Shown one piece after another: positions 55,033-62,045 of a DNA stretch of 64,000 nt. Source of the stretch: Opitutaceae bacterium (GTDB lineage: Bacteria; Verrucomicrobiota; Verrucomicrobiia; Opitutales; Opitutaceae); NCBI GenBank assembly GCA_028691845.1, contig JAQUYL010000017.1, positions 1-64,000 of the forward strand, read 5' to 3'. Below the pieces are notes generated by a model that was given only the letters and a program-made list of their open reading frames with translations, made no database searches and was not told the origin of the DNA. How positions within the stretch are numbered: the stretch's first letter is position 1; each line of letters starts with the position of its first letter. Both the position numbers and the translations under genes were made by a program.

Positions 55033-55791
55033 TCAGTAGATTACCCTGACGAGAAACAATCCCTGCGGCGGCGCGGTCTGCACCGCAGGAGGACGCGGCG
55101 CCGACTCCAGCAGTCGGGCGATGTCGTGCGGGGCCAGCTTGCCCAGCCCGACATTGATCAGGGCGCCGGTGAGACTGCGCACCATTTTATAAAGGAAGCC
55201 ATCCGCCTCGAAGGTAAGCCTGACCCGGCGGCCGCGGCGGACGACATCCAGCCGCCGCAGGTCGCGCACAGTATTTTCGTACCCAGATCCATTGCGTGCC
55301 GCGAGCGCGCGGAAATCGTGCCGCCCCCTCAGGATGGCCGCCGCTTGTCCGATTGCCCGCCAGTCCAACGGCCGGTCCAGCGCCCAGCAATAGGGCGCAA
55401 TGAAGGGATCCGCCACCCCCAGATAGAGATTATAGCGATAGATTTTTCCCAGGGCGGAAAACCGCGCATGAAAACCGGGCCGCGCGCGCCGGATTGACTT
55501 GATCTGGAGGGTGCGTGGCAGACCGGCTTGGAGCGCCGCGCGCAATTTGTCGGTCCCATGCGACCAGGACGCATCAAAGTGAAACACCTGGGCCAGTGCG
55601 TGAACCCCGGCATCAGTCCGCCCACTGCCATGAATGCGCACCGCCTGCCTGAGGATGTCATGCAAACGGCGCTCGATCACGTCCTGCACGGCGCGACCGC
55701 TCAGCTGGCTCTGCCAACCATCGAACGATCCGCCGTCATAGGCGCAGATGCATTTCCAGCGCTGCTGGGCAGGCTTGTCTTGTCCCGTCAT
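55033..55791 (-). CDS. truA: tRNA pseudouridine synthase A
   Basis: TruA makes pseudouridine at tRNA positions 38-40. The 252-residue protein starts with CICAYDGGSFDGWQ and has catalytic Asp60 in GSGRTDAGVHALAQV, with RRARPGFHARFSA and FLYKMVRSLTGAL further on. The length is normal. It is first in the truA-comF-accD-folC run and is divergent from the HAD hydrolase gene at 56016. Confidence 0.96.
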   Translation of the reverse strand: MTGQDKPAQQRWKCICAYDGGSFDGWQSQLSGRAVQDVIERRLHDILRQAVRIHGSGRTDAGVHALAQVFHFDASWSHGTDKLRAALQAGLPRTLQIKSIRRARPGFHARFSALGKIYRYNLYLGVADPFIAPYCWALDRPLDWRAIGQAAAILRGRHDFRALAARNGSGYENTVRDLRRLDVVRRGRRVRLTFEADGFLYKMVRSLTGALINVGLGKLAPHDIARLLESAPRPPAVQTAPPQGLFLVRVIY

Positions 55792-56015
55792 TCATCCCAC
55801 CACTAGCTGACCGGCCCGGCGCCCGCAAGCAGGAGATGCGGGAGTCGCATCGCGGCAAACGCCCCCGCCGCGGCTCCCTGGGCAATATCGGTGCACAGCC
55901 CCCCCTGCCCGCCCCGCTCGAACCGGCCCGGGCCAGCCCATGAAGTGGCGCTGCCAGTGAAGCGGCGTTCGATTGGTGTTGTGCGCCCCATCCAATTATC
56001 CGCAAATATTCCCAC

Positions 56016-56681
56016 ATGAATCGTCCGCACTACCGCCATATCATCTGGGATTGGAATGGTACAATCTTGGACGATCTGGACCTTTGCGTCGATGTCATGA
56101 ACGGACTGTTGCGCCGCCGCGGTCTGCCGCCGATGGATATGGCCCGCTACCATGCCCTGTTCGATTTCCCGGTCCGGTCCTATTATGAGCGCCTGGGATT
56201 CGACTTCTCCCGGGATAGTTTCGAGGATCTGAGCATCGAATTTATCTCCGCCTACGACGCCCGCAGCCGGGAATGCCGTCTGCATAATTCGGCCGGCGCC
56301 GTGCTGGCCGCGATCCAAGCCGCCGGTGTAACCCAGTCGGTTCTGTCCGCCCACCGGCAGGAAACCCTGCGGGACACTATCAGCCACTTCGGCCTGGCTT
56401 CCTTCTTCATCCGGCTGACTGGGCTTGATAACATATATGCCCACGGCAAGACCGAGCTCGGGCGGGCGTGGGTGGCCGAACTCGGCCTGCCCGGCGAGGA
56501 GGTATTGATGATCGGCGACACCCTCCACGACCTGGACGTGGCCCAGGAAATGGGCGTGGACTGCGTTCTGGTCGCCATCGGGCATCATCCGGAGCAAAAA
56601 CTTCGCCGCCGCACCGATCGCGTATTATCCAGTCTGGCCGCCCTGCCCACGGTGCCCGGAATTCCACAGCTGTCCGTTTAG
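56016..56681 (+). CDS. HAD-superfamily phosphatase with a DxN motif I
   Basis: The 221-residue product resembles phosphoglycolate-phosphatase-like HAD enzymes. Motif I is IIWDWNGTILDD, with nucleophile Asp12. Position 14 is Asn, not the usual second Asp. A cap domain follows. Motif II is VLSAHRQ, and motif IV is VLMIGDTLHDLDVA (about 172-185) with the metal-binding aspartates. The WDWNGT form occurs in a known subgroup, so it is probably active, perhaps with different acid-base chemistry. The substrate is unknown. It is convergent with ruvX. Confidence 0.88.
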   Translation: MNRPHYRHIIWDWNGTILDDLDLCVDVMNGLLRRRGLPPMDMARYHALFDFPVRSYYERLGFDFSRDSFEDLSIEFISAYDARSRECRLHNSAGAVLAAIQAAGVTQSVLSAHRQETLRDTISHFGLASFFIRLTGLDNIYAHGKTELGRAWVAELGLPGEEVLMIGDTLHDLDVAQEMGVDCVLVAIGHHPEQKLRRRTDRVLSSLAALPTVPGIPQLSV

Positions 56682-56708
56682 CCTGGGACAATCTGCGTCC
56701 GACTCGCC

Positions 56709-57134
56709 TTACCGCGCCGGGGCCGGCGGGGGCCGCTGATCGAGAAAATCCTGAAGAATCAGACAGGCCGCACGGGAGTCCACCAAGCCCGAAGCCCGCA
56801 AATCGCGCCGCGCTTTCTTGGGCACCGTTTCCTCTGCCTCATAGCTCGTAAGTGTTTCGTCGACCAAATGCACCGGCAAAGCGAACCTCTGCTTCAGTTG
56901 GGCCACAAAGGCGTCGACCTCCCGGGCCTTGAAACCAACAGAGCCATCCATGTTGTAAGGATACCCCACAACCAAATCGGTGATCCCCCGCTGCAGGATG
57001 ATGGCGGAAAGCCGTTGCCAGCGGTGCTCCGCCGTGGCGCCGGTCAGGGCCGGCAGCGGGGTGGCCACGCCGAGTTCGTCCCCGTGGCTGAGACCGATGC
57101 GCCGGGCGCCATAATCAATGCCGAGACACCGCAT
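56709..57134 (-). CDS. ruvX: RuvX/YqgF-family Holliday junction resolvase-like protein
   Basis: The 141 residues start with the RNase H-fold strand CLGIDYGARRIGLS (about 3-16), whose Asp is a metal ligand. VVGYPYNMDGSVG and LVDETLTSYEAE (with catalytic Glu) follow, and DSRAACLILQDFL ends the domain. YqgF proteins act in 16S rRNA processing and were once proposed to resolve junctions. The in-frame start at 57251 is rejected because it overlaps manC; the ATG at 57134 is four bases after the manC stop. Co-transcription with manC is likely. Confidence 0.92.
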   Translation of the reverse strand: MRCLGIDYGARRIGLSHGDELGVATPLPALTGATAEHRWQRLSAIILQRGITDLVVGYPYNMDGSVGFKAREVDAFVAQLKQRFALPVHLVDETLTSYEAEETVPKKARRDLRASGLVDSRAACLILQDFLDQRPPPAPAR

Positions 57135-57138
57135 CGAA

Positions 57139-58227
57139 TTAAAGATAGCGCTTCGTTGCCGGATCCTTTTCCAGTCGCTGCAGCAGCTTTTTGATCTCCT
57201 GGGCCTTGTCGCGGGCGCAAACCAGAGTGGCATCGGGGGTATGCACCACAATCAAATCGTCCACCCCCACCAGGGCGACAAGATGCCCCTCCGTCGATTG
57301 CACGATGTTTTTGGCCCCTCCCTCGATGACCGTGGGGCCCCGGGCAATGTTGCCGGCCGTATCCGAGGGGAAGTGCCGGCTGATGCCTGGCCAGGCCCCC
57401 ACATCATCCCAGTCAAAGGTCGCAGGCACCACCACCACGTTGCCCGCTTTTTCCATCAGGGCGTAATCAATCGAGCGTTTTGTCAGCTTCGGATAGAGGC
57501 GCCAAAGCGCCAAGCCCAGATCCTCTCCCGCCGCCAGCGCCGTCTCGATCGCCTGCAGGCCAGCGAAGAGTTCCGGCACGTGCAGCTTGAACGCCGCCTC
57601 CACCACCGGAACCCGCCAGATAAACATGCCGGCATTCCATAAATAGTCGCCCGATGCCAGGTAGTCTTGGGCCAAATTGATGGAGGGTTTCTCTACAAAA
57701 CGTTTTACGGTGAATACACTCCGGCCGTCGATTTTCCCCCAGACTCCGGCCTGCTGAATATAGCCATATCCGGTCGCCGGTTCGGTAGGCTTGATGCCGA
57801 GAGTCACCAGGATTTCCCCGTTCTCGGCCGCCATAAAGGCCGTGGTCAGCACGCGGCTGAATTCCGCCACATCATGGATCACATGATCGGCCGGCAGCAT
57901 GGCGAACGCCGCCTTGGGATTGCGCCTCTTGACCAGGAGCAGGGCCAGCCCGGTGGCGGCCGCAGTATCGCGGCCAACCGGTTCGGCGATGACATTCGCC
58001 GGCGGCAATTCCGGGCAGATGGCGCGCACCGCCGGGGCCTGGGTCTGCGTGGTGATGACCAGCACGTTCTCCTTGGGCACCAGCGTTCCCAGCCGATCGA
58101 TGGTCTGCGCCAACATCGGCTTTCCCCCGACGATGGGCAGGAGATGTTTCGGTTGGTGCAGCCGGCTTTGCGGCCAGAAACGCTCGCCCCGGCCACCCGC
58201 CATGATAACAACGAAACGTTCGGACAT
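57139..58227 (-). CDS. manC: mannose-1-phosphate guanylyltransferase
   Basis: The 362-residue enzyme makes GDP-mannose for polysaccharides. The signature VIMAGGRGERFWPQSR (8-23) plus PKHLLPI gives the nucleotide-binding and Lys site. VEKPSINLAQDYL and a long DWDDVGAW (about 277-284) fit the GDP-mannose type. There is no fused isomerase domain. It lies in front of ruvX. A 6-bp palindrome (GCCGCC-GCT-GGCGGC, 58242-58256) sits just upstream in the leader. Confidence 0.93.
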   Translation of the reverse strand: MSERFVVIMAGGRGERFWPQSRLHQPKHLLPIVGGKPMLAQTIDRLGTLVPKENVLVITTQTQAPAVRAICPELPPANVIAEPVGRDTAAATGLALLLVKRRNPKAAFAMLPADHVIHDVAEFSRVLTTAFMAAENGEILVTLGIKPTEPATGYGYIQQAGVWGKIDGRSVFTVKRFVEKPSINLAQDYLASGDYLWNAGMFIWRVPVVEAAFKLHVPELFAGLQAIETALAAGEDLGLALWRLYPKLTKRSIDYALMEKAGNVVVVPATFDWDDVGAWPGISRHFPSDTAGNIARGPTVIEGGAKNIVQSTEGHLVALVGVDDLIVVHTPDATLVCARDKAQEIKKLLQRLEKDPATKRYL

Positions 58228-58363
58228 ATCCGTACGATTTAGCCGCCGCTGGCGGCGTCAATGGAGAATTGAACCAGCTGTTTTCCCGCCGCGACTTCAG
58301 GCGGTCCCAACCTGCGAAGTCAGAAGCGCCCGCGACAATAAGGTGCCGGACCGGGCGTCCGTC

Positions 58364-58738
58364 TCACTCCCGCTTCTTGACCAAGCCCAACTCCTTCTTG
58401 ATATTATGAACGCTGGGCACGGAGATGCGGAGCAGCTTTGCCACTTGCGCTCCGGTTTTGCCGGACTCGACCGCGGCTTTCACCTTCTGCTTTAGCTCGG
58501 GCGTAATCTTGGCGCGCTTCTTGCGGCCCTTCTGCGCAACGACCACATTGGCCGCTTTCTTCCCTTTGCGCCTCTGCTTCAGGCCCCGCAAGGCGCGTAC
58601 AAACTCCTCCATGCTGGAGAAGCCATATTGGCCCGGAAGCGCGGCCAGTTCAGCCTGCAATTGCATGGCAACCTGTTTCTCCAACGACGCCAGCTCTTTC
58701 TTGTATCTCTGAATTTTTTGAATTTTTCCTGTGACCAT
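58364..58738 (-). CDS. small basic helix-turn-helix protein
   Basis: The 124-residue product has an N-terminal helical, coiled-coil-like region (about 5-55). A Lys/Arg-rich linker (about 55-80; RRKGKKAANVVVAQKGRKKR) follows, then a C-terminal helix-turn-helix (KITPELKQKVKAAVESG, GAQVAKLLRISVPSVHNIKKEL). A DNA-binding regulator or nucleoid-type protein is likely. No specific family is recognised. Direct repeats ATATTTCG at 58782-58789 and 58793-58800, eleven bases apart, lie upstream and could be its own binding sites. The promoter region is AT-rich compared with its surroundings. Confidence 0.7.
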   Translation of the reverse strand: MVTGKIQKIQRYKKELASLEKQVAMQLQAELAALPGQYGFSSMEEFVRALRGLKQRRKGKKAANVVVAQKGRKKRAKITPELKQKVKAAVESGKTGAQVAKLLRISVPSVHNIKKELGLVKKRE

Positions 58739-58781
58739 ATAAATTAGCTACTAAATCGTATTGAGTTTCACAAGTACTAAT

Positions 58782-58800
58782 ATATTTCGCAAATATTTCG
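58782..58800. promoter_or_regulatory. direct repeats upstream of the HTH gene
   Basis: Two copies of ATATTTCG start eleven bases apart, one helical turn, in the AT-rich region 44-62 bp before the start codon of the HTH gene. They are candidate operator sites for autoregulation. Confidence 0.35.
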
Positions 58801-58908
58801 TATATCTTCCTGTCCCGGCCGCGATCAGGCAGGGCCGGGCTTGGGTTTCGGTCACACTTGACTAGCGACGAGGTTTTTGAAACACACTCCCCCCTCTTCC
58901 AACCAATC

Positions 58909-59001
58909 ATGAGCCAGCAATTAAACAAAGTCATCAAACGCAAACGCCGCCTCGCGTACCTCAAGCGCCGGAAGGCCAAGATCAAGATGGCCAAGAAGTA
59001 A
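58909..59001 (+). CDS. 30-residue highly basic protein
   Basis: ATG 58909 to TAA 58999-59001 encodes a peptide of 30 residues, about half Lys or Arg, beginning MSQQLNKVIKRKRR and ending KMAKK. It is followed by two strong hairpins, a gene-like ending. I believe similar short basic proteins occur in Verrucomicrobiota, but I cannot verify that here. An RNA- or ribosome-associated role is only a guess. A TTGACT (58858-58863) lies upstream, but no clear -10 box is present. Confidence 0.6.
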   Translation: MSQQLNKVIKRKRRLAYLKRRKAKIKMAKK

Positions 59002-59013
59002 CGGCAGCGCGGA

Positions 59014-59031
59014 ACCCGGCTTTGGCCGGGT
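59014..59031 (+). terminator. hairpin after the small basic gene
   Basis: ACCCGGC (59014-59020) and GCCGGGT (59025-59031) form a perfect 7-bp stem with a TTTG loop, 13 bases after the stop. No T-run follows. Confidence 0.5.
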
Positions 59032-59042
59032 GCGGTTACCTT

Positions 59043-59073
59043 CGGCGGGACGGTTTCGTCCCGCCGTCTTTTT
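59043..59073 (+). terminator. intrinsic terminator abutting the rimO start
   Basis: CGGCGGGAC (59043-59051) pairs perfectly with GTCCCGCCG (59058-59066) around GGTTTC, followed by TCTTTTT (59067-59073). The rimO ATG begins three bases later, so the ribosome-binding region of rimO lies in the terminator stem. Confidence 0.85.
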
Positions 59074-59075
59074 AC

Positions 59076-60488
59076 ATGATCAAAGTCAGCCTCATTTCCC
59101 TCGGCTGCGCGAAAAACCTCGTCGACAGCGAGATCATGATCGGCCATCTGCACCAGGCCGGCATGACCGTCATCCCGGAGGCGGAAAAGGCAGACGTCGT
59201 CATCGTCAATACCTGCTCGTTCATCGACTCGTCAAAAACGGAGTCGATCAACCACATCCTCGCCGTGAACCAGCAGCGGGGTCTGCGCAGGCGCCGTCCG
59301 GGGCAGAAGCTCATCGTCGCCGGGTGCATGTCGCAGCGCTTCGCCAAGGACCTGCCCGGAGCCCTGCCGGAAGTCGATGCCTTCATCGGTCTCGATCAGG
59401 TCACCAGAGTGGCGCCAATCATCGAGGAGATTATTGCCAGGGAGCGCACACGAAAGGATGCCCCCGCCTCCTTTGTCTCGGCCCGGTCGACCTACCTTCC
59501 CGATTACGACACCCCGCGCTTCCGGATCACTCCGCCGCACACCGCCTACCTCAAGATCGCCGAGGGCTGCAATCATCCCTGCACCTTTTGCGTCATTCCT
59601 CAAATTCGCGGCCGGCATCGCAGCCGCACGGTCGAAAGCGTGGTCGCCGAGGCTCGCCGCCTTGTCGCCGAAGGCGTCCGGGAGCTTAATCTCATTTCCC
59701 AGGACACGACTTTTTTTGGCATGGATCACTGGACGGAGCGCCCCAACCCGCGCACCCCGGTCGATTCCACGCGCGGCGAAGCTCTGACCACCCTGCTGCA
59801 CGAGCTCAATGCCATTCCGGGTGATTTCTGGATCCGCCTGCTCTACACTCATCCGGCCCATTGGAGCGACGAACTCATCCGCACCATTGCCGCCTGTCCG
59901 AAGGTCGCGCGCTATGTCGACATGCCGCTCCAGCACATCAGCGATCGCATGCTTGCCGCCATGCAGCGCGAGACGTCCGGCGATTTCATCCGCGATCTTA
60001 TCCGTCGCATCCGGGAGGGGATCCCCGGCATCACGCTGCGCACCACATTAATCGTCGGTTTTCCCGGGGAAACCGACGCCGACGTCGAAGAACTATGCCG
60101 GTTCATTGCCGAGACGCGATTTGAGCGCCTGGGCGCATTCCAGTACTCCCGGGAGGAAGGCACCCGGGCCGCCCGGCTCCCCGGACAGATCCCCTCCAAA
60201 ACCAAGGAGCGTCGCTGGCACCAGGTGATGCAGTTGCAGCACGACATTGCCGCCCAACACTGCCAGAGCCAGCTGGGGAGCCAGCTGCGGGTGCTGGTCG
60301 AGGAATCGGGCGTGGCTCGCGGCGAGGCCGATGCGCCCGATATCGACGGCCGCGTCTACGTGACCCGCACCCTGCCGGTCGGCGAGTTTGCCCGCGTCCC
60401 CATCACCGGTCACCACGACTACGACCTGCTGGCCCTGCCGCCGGGCGAGAAGCCCGCGGCGTACAAGCACGCCCGCCCGGCCCAGTAA
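59076..60488 (+). CDS. rimO: ribosomal protein S12 methylthiotransferase
   Basis: RimO adds a methylthio group to Asp88 of ribosomal protein S12. The 470-residue product has the N-terminal UPF0004 domain (VSLISLGCAKNLVDSEI and C-containing NTCSFID, VAGCMSQRF). The radical-SAM cysteines lie in GCNHPCTFCVIPQIRGRHRSR, and a C-terminal TRAM domain completes it. All six Fe-S cysteines are visible. The ATG at 59076 starts MIKVSLISLGC; an upstream in-frame start (59022) would translate the terminator hairpin. Confidence 0.96.
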   Translation: MIKVSLISLGCAKNLVDSEIMIGHLHQAGMTVIPEAEKADVVIVNTCSFIDSSKTESINHILAVNQQRGLRRRRPGQKLIVAGCMSQRFAKDLPGALPEVDAFIGLDQVTRVAPIIEEIIARERTRKDAPASFVSARSTYLPDYDTPRFRITPPHTAYLKIAEGCNHPCTFCVIPQIRGRHRSRTVESVVAEARRLVAEGVRELNLISQDTTFFGMDHWTERPNPRTPVDSTRGEALTTLLHELNAIPGDFWIRLLYTHPAHWSDELIRTIAACPKVARYVDMPLQHISDRMLAAMQRETSGDFIRDLIRRIREGIPGITLRTTLIVGFPGETDADVEELCRFIAETRFERLGAFQYSREEGTRAARLPGQIPSKTKERRWHQVMQLQHDIAAQHCQSQLGSQLRVLVEESGVARGEADAPDIDGRVYVTRTLPVGEFARVPITGHHDYDLLALPPGEKPAAYKHARPAQ

Positions 60489-60518
60489 GACCGCGACGCC
60501 CGCCGGCCGCCCGGAAGA

Positions 60519-61940
60519 CTAGGCCTGCGCCGCCCCGGCGAATTTTCCGATGATGCCGTCAAACGATCCGTTGGAGAAAAACGCCACCACGCGCGCCTGC
60601 AGGCCGGGCGGCAGGGCATGTCCGGCCAGGGCATCGTAGAGCGCCTGGTTGCTGGCAAACCAATGGGCATCGATGCCGGTGGCCTCGAGATTTTTCGCCA
60701 CGGCCTCGGCATCGAACCGTTCCCCGGCAGGCAGTTTCTCCGCCCGGTTGACCGCGCCAAGGTAGACTTCGTCGGCCAGGGCCAGCGCCCGCATGAAGCC
60801 GGCTTGCAGCACCTTGGTTCGCGCGGTGTTGCTGCGCGGCTCGAACACAGCCGTCAGCCGGGCGCCGGGGAAACGGGCGCGCAAGGATTGTAGCGTCTCC
60901 GCCAGTGCTGTAGGATGATGACCGAAATCCTCCACCACGGTCAGGGTGGATGAATGAAACAGGATTTCCTGGCGGCGCTTCACTCCGCGAAAACGCGCCA
61001 GCGCTTCGAGTCGCAACCGCGCCGGGGCATCGGGAAACAGCGCCAGACCCGCGGTGACGGCGGCCATGGCCGCGTTGCGGGCATTGTAGAGCCCGGGCAA
61101 CGACCAGTGCACTTCGGCCCACTGCCTCCCCCGCCAAACCAGACGGAAGCTGGCGCCCCGGTCCGACTCGGAAAAATCAACGATGCGCAGATCGTTGTTC
61201 TCGCCCGTACCGACGCGCACGATTCTCGTCCACTGGATCGGATCGAGAGCGCGCAGGTTGTCATCGTCGCCATTCAGCATGATCCCGCCATTGCGCGGGA
61301 CCAGCCGCGTCAGGTGGTTGAACGTGCGCTGCACGTCGGCGAGGTCGCGAAAGATGTCCGCATGATCGAACTCGAGATTGTTGAGGACGGCGATGTGCGG
61401 CGCATAGTGAATGAATTTGCTGCGCTTGTCGAAAAACGCGCTGTCGTATTCGTCGCCTTCGATGACAAACGGATCCGCCGCCGCGCCCAGCTGGCTGCCC
61501 ACCGGGGGATCCTGCGGCACGCCTCCGATCAGGAAGCCCGGATCGCGCCCGTTCTCGCGCAGGAGAAAAGCAGTCAGCGCCGTGGTGGTGGTCTTGCCAT
61601 GCGTGCCGCAGATGACGAGGTTGCGCCTCCGCTTGAGCACGAATTCGTGCAGCATCGCCGGCAGCGAGGTCAGCGCCAGCCGGCGAGTATCGAGCAGCCA
61701 CTCGATTTCGGGGTTGCCGCGGCTCAGGGCGTTGCCGATCACCACGAGGTCAGGGGCGAGCCGCTCCAGCCTCGCGGGATCGTAGCCTTCATGGATGGGG
61801 ATGCGCGCGGCAGTCAGCACCGTGCTCATCGGCGGATAGGAGCCGGCATCGGCTCCGAGCACATCGTGCCCGGCCGAACGGGCCAGCAAGGCCGCATTGC
61901 CCATGGCCGTCCCGCATATGCCCATGAAGTAGATCCTCAT
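60519..61940 (-). CDS. mpl: UDP-N-acetylmuramate:L-alanyl-gamma-D-glutamyl-meso-DAP ligase
   Basis: Mpl reattaches recycled tripeptide to UDP-MurNAc in peptidoglycan recycling. The 473-residue protein starts with the MurC-like YFMGICGTAMGNAALL and has the ATP loop VICGTHGKTTTTAL (about 109-122). A central GDEYDSAFFDKRSKF and a C-terminal FGHHPTAL and FEPRSNTARTK follow, as in Mpl and not MurC. Its use implies meso-DAP-containing peptidoglycan. It is convergent with rimO. Confidence 0.95.
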   Translation of the reverse strand: MRIYFMGICGTAMGNAALLARSAGHDVLGADAGSYPPMSTVLTAARIPIHEGYDPARLERLAPDLVVIGNALSRGNPEIEWLLDTRRLALTSLPAMLHEFVLKRRRNLVICGTHGKTTTTALTAFLLRENGRDPGFLIGGVPQDPPVGSQLGAAADPFVIEGDEYDSAFFDKRSKFIHYAPHIAVLNNLEFDHADIFRDLADVQRTFNHLTRLVPRNGGIMLNGDDDNLRALDPIQWTRIVRVGTGENNDLRIVDFSESDRGASFRLVWRGRQWAEVHWSLPGLYNARNAAMAAVTAGLALFPDAPARLRLEALARFRGVKRRQEILFHSSTLTVVEDFGHHPTALAETLQSLRARFPGARLTAVFEPRSNTARTKVLQAGFMRALALADEVYLGAVNRAEKLPAGERFDAEAVAKNLEATGIDAHWFASNQALYDALAGHALPPGLQARVVAFFSNGSFDGIIGKFAGAAQA

Positions 61941-62045
61941 TGTGTCCTGTCGTTCCGGAAGTCTGCGCTTACTCGGCGAACCTTTTCCAGAACGAAATCC
62001 ACACCGATCGATTGGGCTGCTGCCCTGGTTCCGGCCGGGGGCTGT

